This document shows, one piece after another, positions 16,488-25,800 of a stretch of DNA of 41,918 bases. Within the stretch, counting starts at the first letter, position 1. Every line of letters starts with the position of its first letter. A program made the translations under genes and the position numbers. The stretch covers positions 1-41,918 of the forward strand of contig JAUNKE010000014.1 of NCBI GenBank assembly GCA_030532905.1, given 5' to 3'. Source of the DNA: Peptostreptococcaceae bacterium. Lineage in GTDB: Bacteria; Bacillota; Clostridia; Peptostreptococcales; Filifactoraceae. The notes beneath the pieces are model-generated. The model ran no database searches. It was given only the letters and a program-made list of their open reading frames with translations, and had not been told where the DNA came from.

Positions 16488-17572
16488 TATCCCTTCCCTC
16501 CAAATCCGTATTCTTTATTGATGAGCAAATATAAAAATACCGGTGCTCCGATGAGTGAAATGACGACGCCGACCGGAATTTCTCCGCTGCCGTTGATGCC
16601 GGTTCTCGCAAACACATCCGCCCATATCAAAATGATGGCACCAATCAATGCCGAAGCCGGCAAGACATTTCGGTGATTCGTTCCCCAAAAAACTCTTGCG
16701 ATATGCGGAACAATTAAGCCGACAAAGCCGACAATTCCCGCGTTATATACTAAAAATCCTATCATCACCGAGCAAATCAACAGATAAGTGATTCGATAGC
16801 GATGCAAATCTTTGCCCAAAGTAATCGACACATCATCGCCCAAGAGCATCAGATTGAGCGTGCGATATTGCGTGATGAAAAATATCAGCGCTAAAAAAAC
16901 GATGACGGCAAGCACTTTGATTCCTTCCCACTTCGCTCCCGAAAAACCGCCCATCAGCCAAAAGGATACGGTACGCATCGCTTCTCTGTCTTTTGCCGTA
17001 AAAATCAAGAAGCTTGAGAATGCGGAAAAAATACTGCTGATGGCGACCCCCGCCATCAACAACTTCACCGAATTGGCACGACCTTTGATATTGGCAATTC
17101 CCATCACGAGTAAAGATGCCGCAAATGCCATCGCGCAAGCCGCAATCCCGATGAAATTCGGTCCCAGCCATGCGGTTGCCCCGATCGATACCATCACCGT
17201 AATCGCAAGGGTCGCCCCAAAGGATGCACCGGAGGAAACGCCCAAAATATATGGATCCGCCAACGAATTTTTGACCGTTGCCTGCATGATTACTCCCGTT
17301 GTCGAAAGTCCGATTCCGCAGAGCACCGCCAAAATAATTCGCGGCAAACGCACGAGCCATACGATATCCACCGTCGATTTTTTGACGGCATCGATGCTGC
17401 CCGCTCCGAACATATTGAAACGAATAATCGACCAGATTTCAGCCACCGAGATATCGACCGAGCCGAGCCCCACCGAAATGATGATCGACAGCAATACGAT
17501 TGCCGTTAAAACAGCAAGCGCTGAAGAAAAAAATACAATCTTCAGCGCTCCATTTTCCTTGTTGTTTCGCAT
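16487..17572 (-). CDS. btuC: Corrinoid ABC transporter, permease
   Basis: A 361-residue FecCD-family permease with about ten membrane helices; conserved family segments include RLPRIILAVLCGIGLSTTG (about 94-112) and IVGFVGLIVPHIAR (about 282-295), the latter near the coupling helix that contacts the ATPase. One-base overlaps with btuF upstream and btuD downstream indicate tight coupling. Substrate is inferred from the riboswitch. Confidence 0.9.
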   Translation of the reverse strand: MRNNKENGALKIVFFSSALAVLTAIVLLSIIISVGLGSVDISVAEIWSIIRFNMFGAGSIDAVKKSTVDIVWLVRLPRIILAVLCGIGLSTTGVIMQATVKNSLADPYILGVSSGASFGATLAITVMVSIGATAWLGPNFIGIAACAMAFAASLLVMGIANIKGRANSVKLLMAGVAISSIFSAFSSFLIFTAKDREAMRTVSFWLMGGFSGAKWEGIKVLAVIVFLALIFFITQYRTLNLMLLGDDVSITLGKDLHRYRITYLLICSVMIGFLVYNAGIVGFVGLIVPHIARVFWGTNHRNVLPASALIGAIILIWADVFARTGINGSGEIPVGVVISLIGAPVFLYLLINKEYGFGGKG

Positions 17573-18600
17573 TATGCCATCTCCGGATAAAGTCCCGCAA
17601 TGATGGTCTTGATTCCGTCATAAGTTCTCACACCACTCGCATAAACTTCACTCAACACGATTGGATGAACGCGGTTATTTGAAACTGCGGAAACATTTTT
17701 CAGCGCCTCATCCTTCACGATGCTTTCTGTGGATTGGTCACGCACGATGGAATCTCCATAGTAAACGGAGAAAATCACATCCGGGTTCAGCTCAATCAGC
17801 TTCTCTTTGCCGATGGATTTTTCTTCCGCACCGACAAGCTCCGCGCCTACCTGCATCGCAATATCTCCACCGATTGTATCTTTTCCGTAAACTCGATATT
17901 GTCCTTCTTTTTCAACCTCCACGATGATGGCACGAACTTTTTCCTTGCCTTCCACATTTTTCTTTGCCGTTTCGATTTCCGACTTCATCTGATCGACAAT
18001 CGCCTGCGCTTTGTCTTCCACATCAAAGATTTTTCCGATGTTAAGAATATCCTGGTATTCGTTGTCCAGAGTGTTCGGCTTTTTCAGACCGGCATTTTGC
18101 CAAATATATGTCTTGATGTCCCGCTCATTCCAGAATCCGACATCGCCGTAGTTCTTCTCACTGAACAAAGAATTCCAACTCAAAATCATATCCGGCTCCA
18201 TCGCAATCACTTCTTCCTTGCTCGGACGCTCTTCCTGATATTTGATTTTTTCAAAACCGGTTTTGTACTCATCCTTCACCGGATCATCCAACATTACGGC
18301 AAGTGCCACTCTGTCTTCCAATCCGAGCGCAAGCATTGTCTCAATCGGACTTTGGTAAATCGCAACCACTTTCTCCGGCGCTTTCTCAAAAGTCATTTCA
18401 ATCGGCTCGCCGGCATGATTGTAGGTGGTAATCGTCACCGGATAATGTCCGCTCTCTTCTTTTTTCTCCGTTTGCTCCGTTTGCTGATTCTGAGCAGGCG
18501 GCTGAGCATTATTCTCCTGTCCGCTCTCCTGCTTTGCACAACCGATTAACATCATCGTAATCATCATTAGGGAAATCAATCCCAACAGTTTTTTCTTCAT
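17572..18600 (-). CDS. btuF: Corrinoid-binding lipoprotein
   Basis: A 342-residue periplasmic-binding-protein-like lipoprotein (class III, FecB/BtuF type) that would capture corrinoids outside the membrane. The start is ATG 18600, eight bases after GGAGG; an upstream in-frame TTG is not needed. Signal peptide with lipobox LIGC (Cys21), then a Gln/Glu/Asn-rich linker (about 22-58) before the first lobe beginning near PVTITTYNHAGEP. First gene of the operon, controlled by the cobalamin riboswitch. Confidence 0.88.
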   Translation of the reverse strand: MKKKLLGLISLMMITMMLIGCAKQESGQENNAQPPAQNQQTEQTEKKEESGHYPVTITTYNHAGEPIEMTFEKAPEKVVAIYQSPIETMLALGLEDRVALAVMLDDPVKDEYKTGFEKIKYQEERPSKEEVIAMEPDMILSWNSLFSEKNYGDVGFWNERDIKTYIWQNAGLKKPNTLDNEYQDILNIGKIFDVEDKAQAIVDQMKSEIETAKKNVEGKEKVRAIIVEVEKEGQYRVYGKDTIGGDIAMQVGAELVGAEEKSIGKEKLIELNPDVIFSVYYGDSIVRDQSTESIVKDEALKNVSAVSNNRVHPIVLSEVYASGVRTYDGIKTIIAGLYPEMA

Positions 18601-18623
18601 AACTCCTCCAAAATTTTTCAATA

Positions 18624-18677
18624 AAAAAATCCCACTTTACGCAGGACAAAAAGTCTGACTTCATCGCTCGTAAAGTG
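18624..18677 (-). terminator. Terminator of the cobalamin riboswitch
   Basis: CACTTTACG (18633-18641) pairs perfectly with CGTAAAGTG (18669-18677); the minus strand then reads GGGATTTTTTT. It lies between the aptamer and btuF, consistent with transcription shut-off when cobalamin is bound. Confidence 0.8.
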
Positions 18678-18684
18678 CAGTTTT

Positions 18685-18830
18685 CAACAGGCAGGTATTC
18701 TGACTCGAGCAATCACATTTTTCGCCTTCCCGATTTCTCAGTGACAAATGAAAAACTACACTCTTACAGCGACGGGATCGTGTTGGACTTTCACCAAAAT
18801 TCCCTTTTAATCAGTAAATGAACCTGTTCA
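18685..18830 (-). promoter_or_regulatory. Cobalamin riboswitch
   Basis: Minus-strand blocks in order: GGGAATTTTGGTGAAAGTCC, the B12-box region CCCGTCGCTGTAAG, GGGAAGGCG, and AGTCAGAATACCTGCC. A P1 helix AACAGG / CCTGTT closes the element. These are the hallmark motifs of the AdoCbl riboswitch class, although the B12 box is slightly off the usual GCCACTG. Confidence 0.92.
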
Positions 18831-18839
18831 ATGAGACCT

Positions 18840-18868
18840 ATTATAAGGATTAATTCTCATTTTGTCAA
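18840..18868 (-). promoter_or_regulatory. Promoter of btuFCD
   Basis: Minus-strand TTGACA (18863-18868), 17-base spacer, TATAAT (18840-18845): full consensus. From 18869 to 19060 no gene or motif was recognised. Confidence 0.88.
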
Positions 18869-19053
18869 GAAATAGTTCAAAAATCCGTTTTTTATTCAAT
18901 CGTCCGTCAGTTTTCAGTTCTTCATTTCCGAAGAAAAGTTCAAATGACAAAACCGAAGAAATCAAAAACAAAAAATCAAATTAAAAAATCAAACGCCTTG
19001 CTCAAATGCGATGCAAAGTCATTTTCAAAACTTTGAAATTCATGATTTTGAGT

Positions 19054-19088
19054 ATAAAAACACGCAACAGATTTTGAGATCCGTTGCG
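19054..19088 (-). terminator. Terminator of the msrC-type gene
   Basis: CGCAAC (19063-19068) pairs with GTTGCG (19083-19088), extended by GAT/ATC after one mismatch; the minus strand then reads TGTTTTTAT. Confidence 0.6.
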
Positions 19089-19148
19089 CAATTCTCATGT
19101 TTCGAAATCGATGCGTGCCATTTCATCGCTTTGATTTTTATGCCTACA

Positions 19149-19646
19149 TTAAAAACTATCTTCGTATTTTTGCACCAAAGTAGCTACAAATTTTTCAAAA
19201 GCAATTTTTTCCTCTTCGCCGAAGCGAGCCTTTTTCGGACTGTCCAAATCAAGCACGCCAATCACTCTATCTTTTATAATAATCGGCACGACCAATTCAG
19301 ACTCAGAAGCGCTGTCGCAAGCGATATGCCCTTCAAACGAATGCACATCTTCCACCAGGACGGTCTGCTTTTTCAACACGGCGGTTCCGCAAACCCCTTT
19401 TCCGATTGCAATGCGATTGCAGGCGGGAAGTCCCTGAAAAGGTCCGAGTACCAATTCGTTTTCTTTCATCAAATAAAATCCCGCCCAATTCAAATCCTCG
19501 ATTACCGCTTTAATAATCGCCGAAGCATTTGCCAAATTCGCTATCCAGTCGGACTCGGTATCGAGCTGCCCCTTGAGCAACAGATTGATATAAGAAAGAC
19601 GCTGCGTTTTCGTCATTTTTTCAATTCCATCGATTTTTATAGACAT
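19149..19646 (-). CDS. msrC: Free methionine-(R)-sulfoxide reductase
   Basis: A 165-residue GAF-domain enzyme that reduces free methionine-R-sulfoxide. The three conserved cysteines are present at 76 (LPACNRI), 86 (GVCGTAV) and 110 (HIACDS), all at a constant offset of eight from the E. coli enzyme (84, 94, 118). The family is recycled by thioredoxin. Single gene with its own terminator, divergent from the small plus-strand gene at 19761. Confidence 0.9.
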   Translation of the reverse strand: MSIKIDGIEKMTKTQRLSYINLLLKGQLDTESDWIANLANASAIIKAVIEDLNWAGFYLMKENELVLGPFQGLPACNRIAIGKGVCGTAVLKKQTVLVEDVHSFEGHIACDSASESELVVPIIIKDRVIGVLDLDSPKKARFGEEEKIAFEKFVATLVQKYEDSF

Positions 19647-19704
19647 AATTCCCTCTCTTTTCCTTTTTCTTTTTCTTTTTCGATTTTATTTCCAATGCTC
19701 CCGA

Positions 19705-19733
19705 TTGCTTTTGAAACGAAGATGACATATAAT
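19705..19733 (+). promoter_or_regulatory. Promoter of the small Imm17-like gene
   Basis: TTGCTT (19705-19710), 17-base spacer, TATAAT (19728-19733), 27 bases ahead of the ATG at 19761. Confidence 0.6.
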
Positions 19734-19760
19734 AAGAAAAAACAAAGGAGACAGGAGCTT

Positions 19761-19970
19761 ATGGAACCTTATATCGTCATCCTGCTCGGCATCTATCTGC
19801 TATATATTGCCATCTTCAATCCGGATTGGGCTTTTGAGCCGAATACATTCCGAAACATTGTAAAAAATCTCGCTCGTCTCATCGGTCGAAACAATGCCCG
19901 AATCGTCATCGGACTGATTGGCATTTTTCTTCTTTACGGAAGCATCGCCCATTTGATGAGCAAGCCGTAG
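19761..19970 (+). CDS. Small Imm17-like membrane protein
   Basis: A 69-residue protein with two membrane helices (about residues 4-17 and 46-64) separated by a short loop with NPDWAF and the motif LARLIGRNNARIVIG. The helix-loop-helix layout and the LxGRxxARI motif resemble the immunity protein 17 family of polymorphic toxin loci, but no toxin gene is nearby and similarity was judged from memory. The ATG at 19761 has AGGAG at 19753-19757 and AAAGGAG slightly further up. The same frame is open far upstream across the neighbouring gene, but that part is not coding. It is a single-gene unit with its own promoter and terminator. Confidence 0.7.
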   Translation: MEPYIVILLGIYLLYIAIFNPDWAFEPNTFRNIVKNLARLIGRNNARIVIGLIGIFLLYGSIAHLMSKP

Positions 19971-20063
19971 CAAAGCTGAAGCTGTTACGGACAATACATT
20001 TCGCTTCATCTTCCCGGATTCAATCATTTCATTTTGTAAATTTGAATCGAGCGTATAAATCAG

Positions 20064-20098
20064 AAAAATGGCTTACCTTTAATAGTTTGCCATTTTTT
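20064..20098. terminator. Bidirectional terminator
   Basis: AAAAATGGC pairs with GCCATTTTT; T runs are present on both strands. It lies between the convergent Imm17-like gene (+) and the flippase gene (-). The rest of 19971-20225 shows nothing. Confidence 0.65.
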
Positions 20099-20225
20099 GA
20101 AACCATTTTGCAATAGCTGATTGTATCTTCGGATGCAATCCGATATCAATTGTATCGCGAAAGATTTCCCCGAAATTTATCAGGAATTCTTCCGAGTAGC
20201 TTATGCTTAAAAAATTTTTATTCGA

Positions 20226-21824
20226 TTATACCAGTTTTACTTTTTCCAATTTGGCGACCAACTTTTGTCCTTTCGGCAGGGCAAGCAATTCCTGTTTGCT
20301 GATGGCTCCGGTCTTAAACAATGCGATTGCATAGACCACCGCTCCGACCGACACACCCGCTAGAACGGAGAGTGAATTTCTGCCGATAACTCGAAAGACG
20401 ATTTCGTATGCACCTTTCGCAAAAAGTCCCATAATCAGCGCCGTAATCATCGGTTTTACCAAAAATTGATTGACATCGAATTTGAAATCGACCGATTTTT
20501 TCACCGCCCAATAATCGAGCACCGCCGCAACGACATAAGCCGATACGGTTGAAATCGCCGCACCTTTTACATTGAGTACCGGAATTCCCGTCAACAGATA
20601 GGTCAATATCAATTTGACAAAGGCTCCGACAAAAAGATTGATGACCGGCACCTTCGTCTTACCGATGCCCTGCAATACGGAAGTCGTGGATTGGATGATG
20701 CTCAAAAACAGAACGCCGACCGCCGCAATTGCCAATAATTGTCCCAAAGTGTCGGGCTCTTTCGGAAAGAGCATTTTCATAATCGGTGTCGAAAGCGCAA
20801 ACAATCCGACGCCCGCCGGCAGTCCGATTAAAATACTCGTTCGAATTCCCAAACTTGTATTATCTTTCAGCTTTTCCCGGTCATTCATCACATAAGCGGA
20901 TGAAATAACCGGCACCAAGCTCACCGCAATCGCCGAGGTCACCACCTGCGGCAGATTGACTAAGGTCGCCGCCATTCCCGACATCTGACCGTAAAGCGCA
21001 TTTGCCTGCTCATTCGTATAGCCGATGGATTGCAATCTTTCCAAAACTACCGCCAAGTCAATCAACACCATCACCGGCATCACCAGCGCACCGATGATAA
21101 TCGGCAAGGCGATGACGACGAGTTCACGAAGAATTTTGGAATTCGGCTCTTCTTCAAAATGCAACGCGGTCGCCTGCTCGTTTTCTTTCGACTTTTTATA
21201 CATGAGCAGCAGCACAATCAGACCGAAAGTCGCTCCGGCAGTCGCGCCGAAACTTCCGCCCGCTGCGCCGTATTCCAAACCTTTACTTACCAACAGCTGT
21301 GCTCCGATCAAACCGACCGCCACGCGTCCGATTTGCTCCACAACTTGTGAAATCGCGGAAGGTTTCATGTCGTTGTGACCTTGGAAGTATCCGCGAAATG
21401 CCGCCATAATCGGTACTATCAAAAGCGCCGGTGCAAGCGAAATCATCGCATAATACGCCTTCGGATTTTTCAAACGCACCGTCACGATATAGTCCGCGCC
21501 GAAAAATATTGCGGAAGAAGCGAGGATTCCGAATATCAGCAGAATCTTAAAGACAAACCAAAATACCTTGTCCGCTCCTTTGTAGTTGCCGGCAACGCGC
21601 CGCTCGGAAACCATTTTTGAAATCGCGACCGGAAAGCCCGATGTGGCGATGCCGACCAACACGATATAAATCGGATAAGCCGTCTGGTAATAGCCCATCC
21701 CCACCGAAGTGATGATTCGACCGAGCGGAACTCGAAACAGCGCGCCCAAAATCTTGACGATGATTCCGGCTATCCCGAGTATCGCCGCTCCTTTCAAAAA
21801 AGTTTCTTTTTTATTTTCACTCAT
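20226..21824 (-). CDS. Lipid-linked glycan flippase (SpoVB/YabM/MurJ type)
   Basis: A 532-residue multi-pass protein of the MOP flippase superfamily with about 14 helices. The N-terminal LKGAAILGIAGIIVKILGA and RVPLGRIITSVGMGYYQTAYP are typical of the SpoVB/YabM/MurJ group, which moves undecaprenyl-linked sugars, including lipid II, across the membrane. Location after mfd and prsA parallels the glmU-prs-pth-mfd-yabM order of Bacillus. Which lipid-linked substrate it handles cannot be told by sequence reading. Start overlaps the prsA stop (one base). Confidence 0.85.
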   Translation of the reverse strand: MSENKKETFLKGAAILGIAGIIVKILGALFRVPLGRIITSVGMGYYQTAYPIYIVLVGIATSGFPVAISKMVSERRVAGNYKGADKVFWFVFKILLIFGILASSAIFFGADYIVTVRLKNPKAYYAMISLAPALLIVPIMAAFRGYFQGHNDMKPSAISQVVEQIGRVAVGLIGAQLLVSKGLEYGAAGGSFGATAGATFGLIVLLLMYKKSKENEQATALHFEEEPNSKILRELVVIALPIIIGALVMPVMVLIDLAVVLERLQSIGYTNEQANALYGQMSGMAATLVNLPQVVTSAIAVSLVPVISSAYVMNDREKLKDNTSLGIRTSILIGLPAGVGLFALSTPIMKMLFPKEPDTLGQLLAIAAVGVLFLSIIQSTTSVLQGIGKTKVPVINLFVGAFVKLILTYLLTGIPVLNVKGAAISTVSAYVVAAVLDYWAVKKSVDFKFDVNQFLVKPMITALIMGLFAKGAYEIVFRVIGRNSLSVLAGVSVGAVVYAIALFKTGAISKQELLALPKGQKLVAKLEKVKLV

Positions 21825-22831
21825 TATTTTACCTCAAGTGCTTTGTTGACGATAATTTGCGCCGAGTTTTTCAGCTCCGTCATCTTATCCTGATATTTAT
21901 TGTATTTGATTCGGCTCTTGACATCCGCCTTCACTTTGTCAAAAGGAAGCTCTCCGTCATTTTTGTCCGTAAGGTAGATGATGTGGTAGCCGTACTGTGT
22001 TTCCACCAATTCCGAAATCTCGCCGACCTTCATCGAAAATGCCTTGTCGTTGAACTCCGGCACCATCACGCCCTGTCCGAAATATCCCAAATCGCCGCCG
22101 CTGATTGCGGAGCCCGGGTCATCCGAATATTCTTCCGCCAATTTTGCGAAGTCTTCTCCGGATTTCGCTTTTACCAAAATCTCTTCCGCTTTTTTACGCT
22201 TCTCTTCCTTTTGTTCTTCCGGCAAAGGCTGTTTGTCCGGATCCAAAGTGCTGATTAAAATATGCGATGCGCGCACTTCATCCTTGGTGTAGTCTTTAAG
22301 ATTTTTCTGATAGAAATCTTTCGCCTCTTCATCGCTGACTTCGATGGAATTGGTAATCGAAGTGATATAGTTGTTGTAAGTGAGTGTCTTGAGCAAATGC
22401 TCTTTGACAAATTCATCATCGATGCCGTTCTTCTCGATAAAGTCCGCATAGGCCTGGTCTTTTTTTACAAATTCCTTGAACGCGTCAAATTCGGTTTGAA
22501 CCTGCTCGTCGGTTGCACGAATATCTTTTCCTTCCGAATCCTGGTATGCAAGCTCCTGCATAATGATGATGTCGAGCATCTGCTTTGCAAATTGCTGTCT
22601 GAAAGTAATTCCTTTTTCCTTATCTATTTCAGCATCCCAAATTTCTTCTCCGTAAAGCTGCTCGAAGCCGTTATCCTCACCGACTTTTGCAACCGTCTTG
22701 TCATAATAAGCCTTTGTAATGTCCACTCCGTTTACCGATGCGACCACATCGTCCGGCAACTTGGTGCCGCATGCCGAAAGTAAAAGCATGCCCGCCATCA
22801 TAATCGCTAATGTTTTAATCATTCTTTTCAT
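21824..22831 (-). CDS. prsA: PrsA-like parvulin foldase lipoprotein
   Basis: A 335-residue lipoprotein: signal peptide with lipobox LLSAC (Cys21), a SurA/PrsA-like N-terminal helical domain (VVASVNGVDITKAYYD onward), and a parvulin-type peptidyl-prolyl isomerase domain at about 190-290 (RASHILIS, EDFAKLAEEYSDDPGS, GGDLGYFGQG, YGYHIIYLTD). It would help exported proteins fold outside the membrane. Downstream of mfd by 30 bases and coupled to the flippase gene. Confidence 0.9.
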   Translation of the reverse strand: MKRMIKTLAIMMAGMLLLSACGTKLPDDVVASVNGVDITKAYYDKTVAKVGEDNGFEQLYGEEIWDAEIDKEKGITFRQQFAKQMLDIIIMQELAYQDSEGKDIRATDEQVQTEFDAFKEFVKKDQAYADFIEKNGIDDEFVKEHLLKTLTYNNYITSITNSIEVSDEEAKDFYQKNLKDYTKDEVRASHILISTLDPDKQPLPEEQKEEKRKKAEEILVKAKSGEDFAKLAEEYSDDPGSAISGGDLGYFGQGVMVPEFNDKAFSMKVGEISELVETQYGYHIIYLTDKNDGELPFDKVKADVKSRIKYNKYQDKMTELKNSAQIIVNKALEVK

Positions 22832-22861
22832 TTGTATCCTCCAAATATGTTAATAAACGAA

Positions 22862-25800
22862 TTATACCATTTTTTCAAGGTAATTGGCTATCTTTTTGAG
22901 CAATTTATATTCGGATTTCTCCTGAAAATCTTTTTGCACAATCAGTTGACCCTTTTGCGAATAGAAATTTACTCCTCGCGTCGTCTTGCTGATTCGCCCG
23001 ATTTTCAGCTTTTTGCCGAGCGCACGAATATAGGCGACATCCGTCAGCGCATAGACCGAATAAGGAATGTCGGAGAACCGGTCTTCCATTTCTTCTTCAA
23101 TATTGTACTTGTCCTCCAAATCGCGAATGGATGCAATCTTTTTATACATTTCGATTTTATCCATCTCGTCCTCGATGTACTCGGTAGGAATATACGCATT
23201 GACCTTGATATCAATCTCGGTGTCCACTTCTTCTTCGATTTCTTCTCCGCGCAGTCGCTTGATGGATTCATCGAGCATTTTGACATAGAGCTCATAACCG
23301 ATGTCGGCAATATGGCCATGCTGCGTTTCCCCGAGCAAAGTTCCCGCACCGCGAATTTCCAAATCGCGCATCGCCACTTTGAATCCGGAACCGAATTCCG
23401 TAAATTCTTTGATGGTTTTGAGCCGCTTTTCCGCAACTTCGGTGAGCACCTGATCTTTTTCGTACATAAAGTAGGCATAACCCTGTCTGCTCGTTCGCCC
23501 GACTCGTCCGCGCAGTTGGTAAAGCTGAGACAGCCCCATTTTGTCCGCGCCGTACACGATGATGGTATTCGCGTTTCCGATGTCCATTCCCGTTTCGATA
23601 ATGGTCGTACACAGAAGTACATCATAATGCTTTTGGGTAAATTCGTCCAAAATATTTTCCAATTTTCGAGAGCTCATCTGTCCATGCGCAATCGCAATTC
23701 GCGCTTCGGGTACCAATTCGCTCAGCAGATTATACATTTTTTCGATGCTTTGTACGCGATTATAAACGAAATAAACTTGGCCGCCGCGATTGATTTCGCG
23801 CATAATGGCATCGGATATGATTCCTTCGCGCGCTTCCATCACATAGGTCAGCACCGCCAATCTTTCTCTCGGCGGTTCTTCCAAGGTCGTAATATCTCGT
23901 ATTCCGCTGAGCGACATGTGCAGGGTTCTCGGAATCGGTGTTGCCGAAAGCGAAAGCACATCGCAATTGCTTCGGATTTTTTTGAGCTTCTCTTTGTCCT
24001 TGACGCCGAAACGCTGCTCCTCATCCACCACGATGAGTCCTAAATCTTTGAATTCGATATCTTTCGACAAAATGCGATGCGTTCCGATCAGCACATCGAC
24101 CTCGCCCGTTCGAAGACCTTCCAAAACTTTTTCCTGCTCCTTCGTTGTTCGAAAACGACTCAGCAATTCCACTTTAATCGGGAAATTTCGAAAGCGCTCT
24201 TTGAATGTATTGTAATGCTGTTGTGCCAAAACCGTCGTCGGCACCAAAAATGCACTCTGCTTGGAATCCATCGTCGCTTTGAATACCGCTCGCAGCGCAA
24301 CCTCCGTCTTGCCGTAACCCACATCGCCGCAGAGCAATCTGTCCATAATCTTGTTGCTCTGCATGTCGGCTTTGACTTCGGCAATCGCTCGGAGCTGGTC
24401 GTCGGTTTCCACAAAAGGAAAGTCCGCTTCAAATTCACTTTGCCATGCGCCGTCTTCGGAAAAGGCGAATCCGACTTCATTTTCTCTTTTGGCATACAAA
24501 TCAACCAAGTCCTGCGCAATCAAATCCACGATTTTTTTCGCTTTTTTCTTCGTATTTTTCCATTCGTTGCCGCCGAGCTTGCTGAGCTTCAGACCGTCCT
24601 CCCGAATATTTCCGATGTAGCGCTGAATCTTCGCCATCTGCTCCAGCGGAAGATAGAGCGTATCGCCCGCGCCATAAGCGATTCGAATATAGTCCTTGGT
24701 GATATTGTCAAATTCCTTTTGCTCGACCGCCAAAAATCGTCCGATTCCGTAATTCTCATGAACGACATAATCGCCCGCCTTGAGCTCGATAAAGGATTCG
24801 ATTTTCTTTGTCTTGACCTTTTCTTTGAATTTACGCTCGCCGCTTTTTTGCGGACTGTAAATTTCATTTTTGGTAAAAATCGCAAGCTTTCGTTTCGAAT
24901 AAATCGAGCCGCCCGCAAAATAACGCTCGGTAAATACGACGGTGTTTATTTCTTTTTCAAGAACATCGTCCACCAATCGAGTCGATGAAATTCCGTTTTC
25001 CTGCAAAAGATTTTGTAAACCTTTGACAAGATTCTCATCCCGAAGAGAAATGATGACGAGATAATTCATGCTGCGCAGATATTTTACTTCATTCATAAAA
25101 TCCATCAGCTTGCCGTTGAAATTTCTCATCTCTCTCGTTTCAATCGGAATAATCGCATCCGTTTTGAGATTTTTGATGCCGGCAGTCAGCATCGTATGAT
25201 AGATATTTTGATAATTTTTGAGATGGCTTAAAATCACATCTTGAGTCAACAGGAGATTTCCCTGACCTTGAATCGCAAAGCCCTTCTCCAACGCATTGAC
25301 AAAACTGTCCTTGTATTCTTCAAAAGCCCCTTCCATCCGCTCCAACACGCGAACGGGGTCATTGAGCACGACAATCTCCTGCTCAAGATAATCAAAAATC
25401 GTGCTTTCCGCATAGAAATAGTCGATGTATTTTTCGATTCCTTCGAAAAATTGTCCGCGCTCCATCCGCTCCATGTCAAAGAGAATGTCTTTGCTCGTCT
25501 CGGAGTTGCAATCCTTTTTCATCTGCTCAATCGCTTTTTCCACCGTGGACTGCTCAGGCAGCAAAAAGGATTTGGACGGGATAATTTCAATTTGCTGAAA
25601 TTTTTCAATCGACTTTTGCGTATAAATGTCGAAGCTGCGAATGGAATCCACTTCATCATCGAACAATTCGATACGCACCGGATGCTCCATCGCCGGCGAA
25701 AAGACATCGAGTATGCCTCCGCGAATCGCAAACATTCCGACGCCTTCGACCTTGTGCTCTCTCGCATAGCCCATCGCTATCAGCCGGTTGGCAAATTCAT

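Noticed and set aside
19011..19760. Upstream extension of the Imm17-like frame
   Set aside because: It is antisense to msrC, and only the last 69 codons have a ribosome site, promoter and membrane-protein pattern.
22832..24043. Long plus-strand frame of about 400 codons opposite mfd
   Set aside because: It is antisense to an intact, highly conserved mfd and is rich in Phe, His and Arg, as expected of an antisense shadow.
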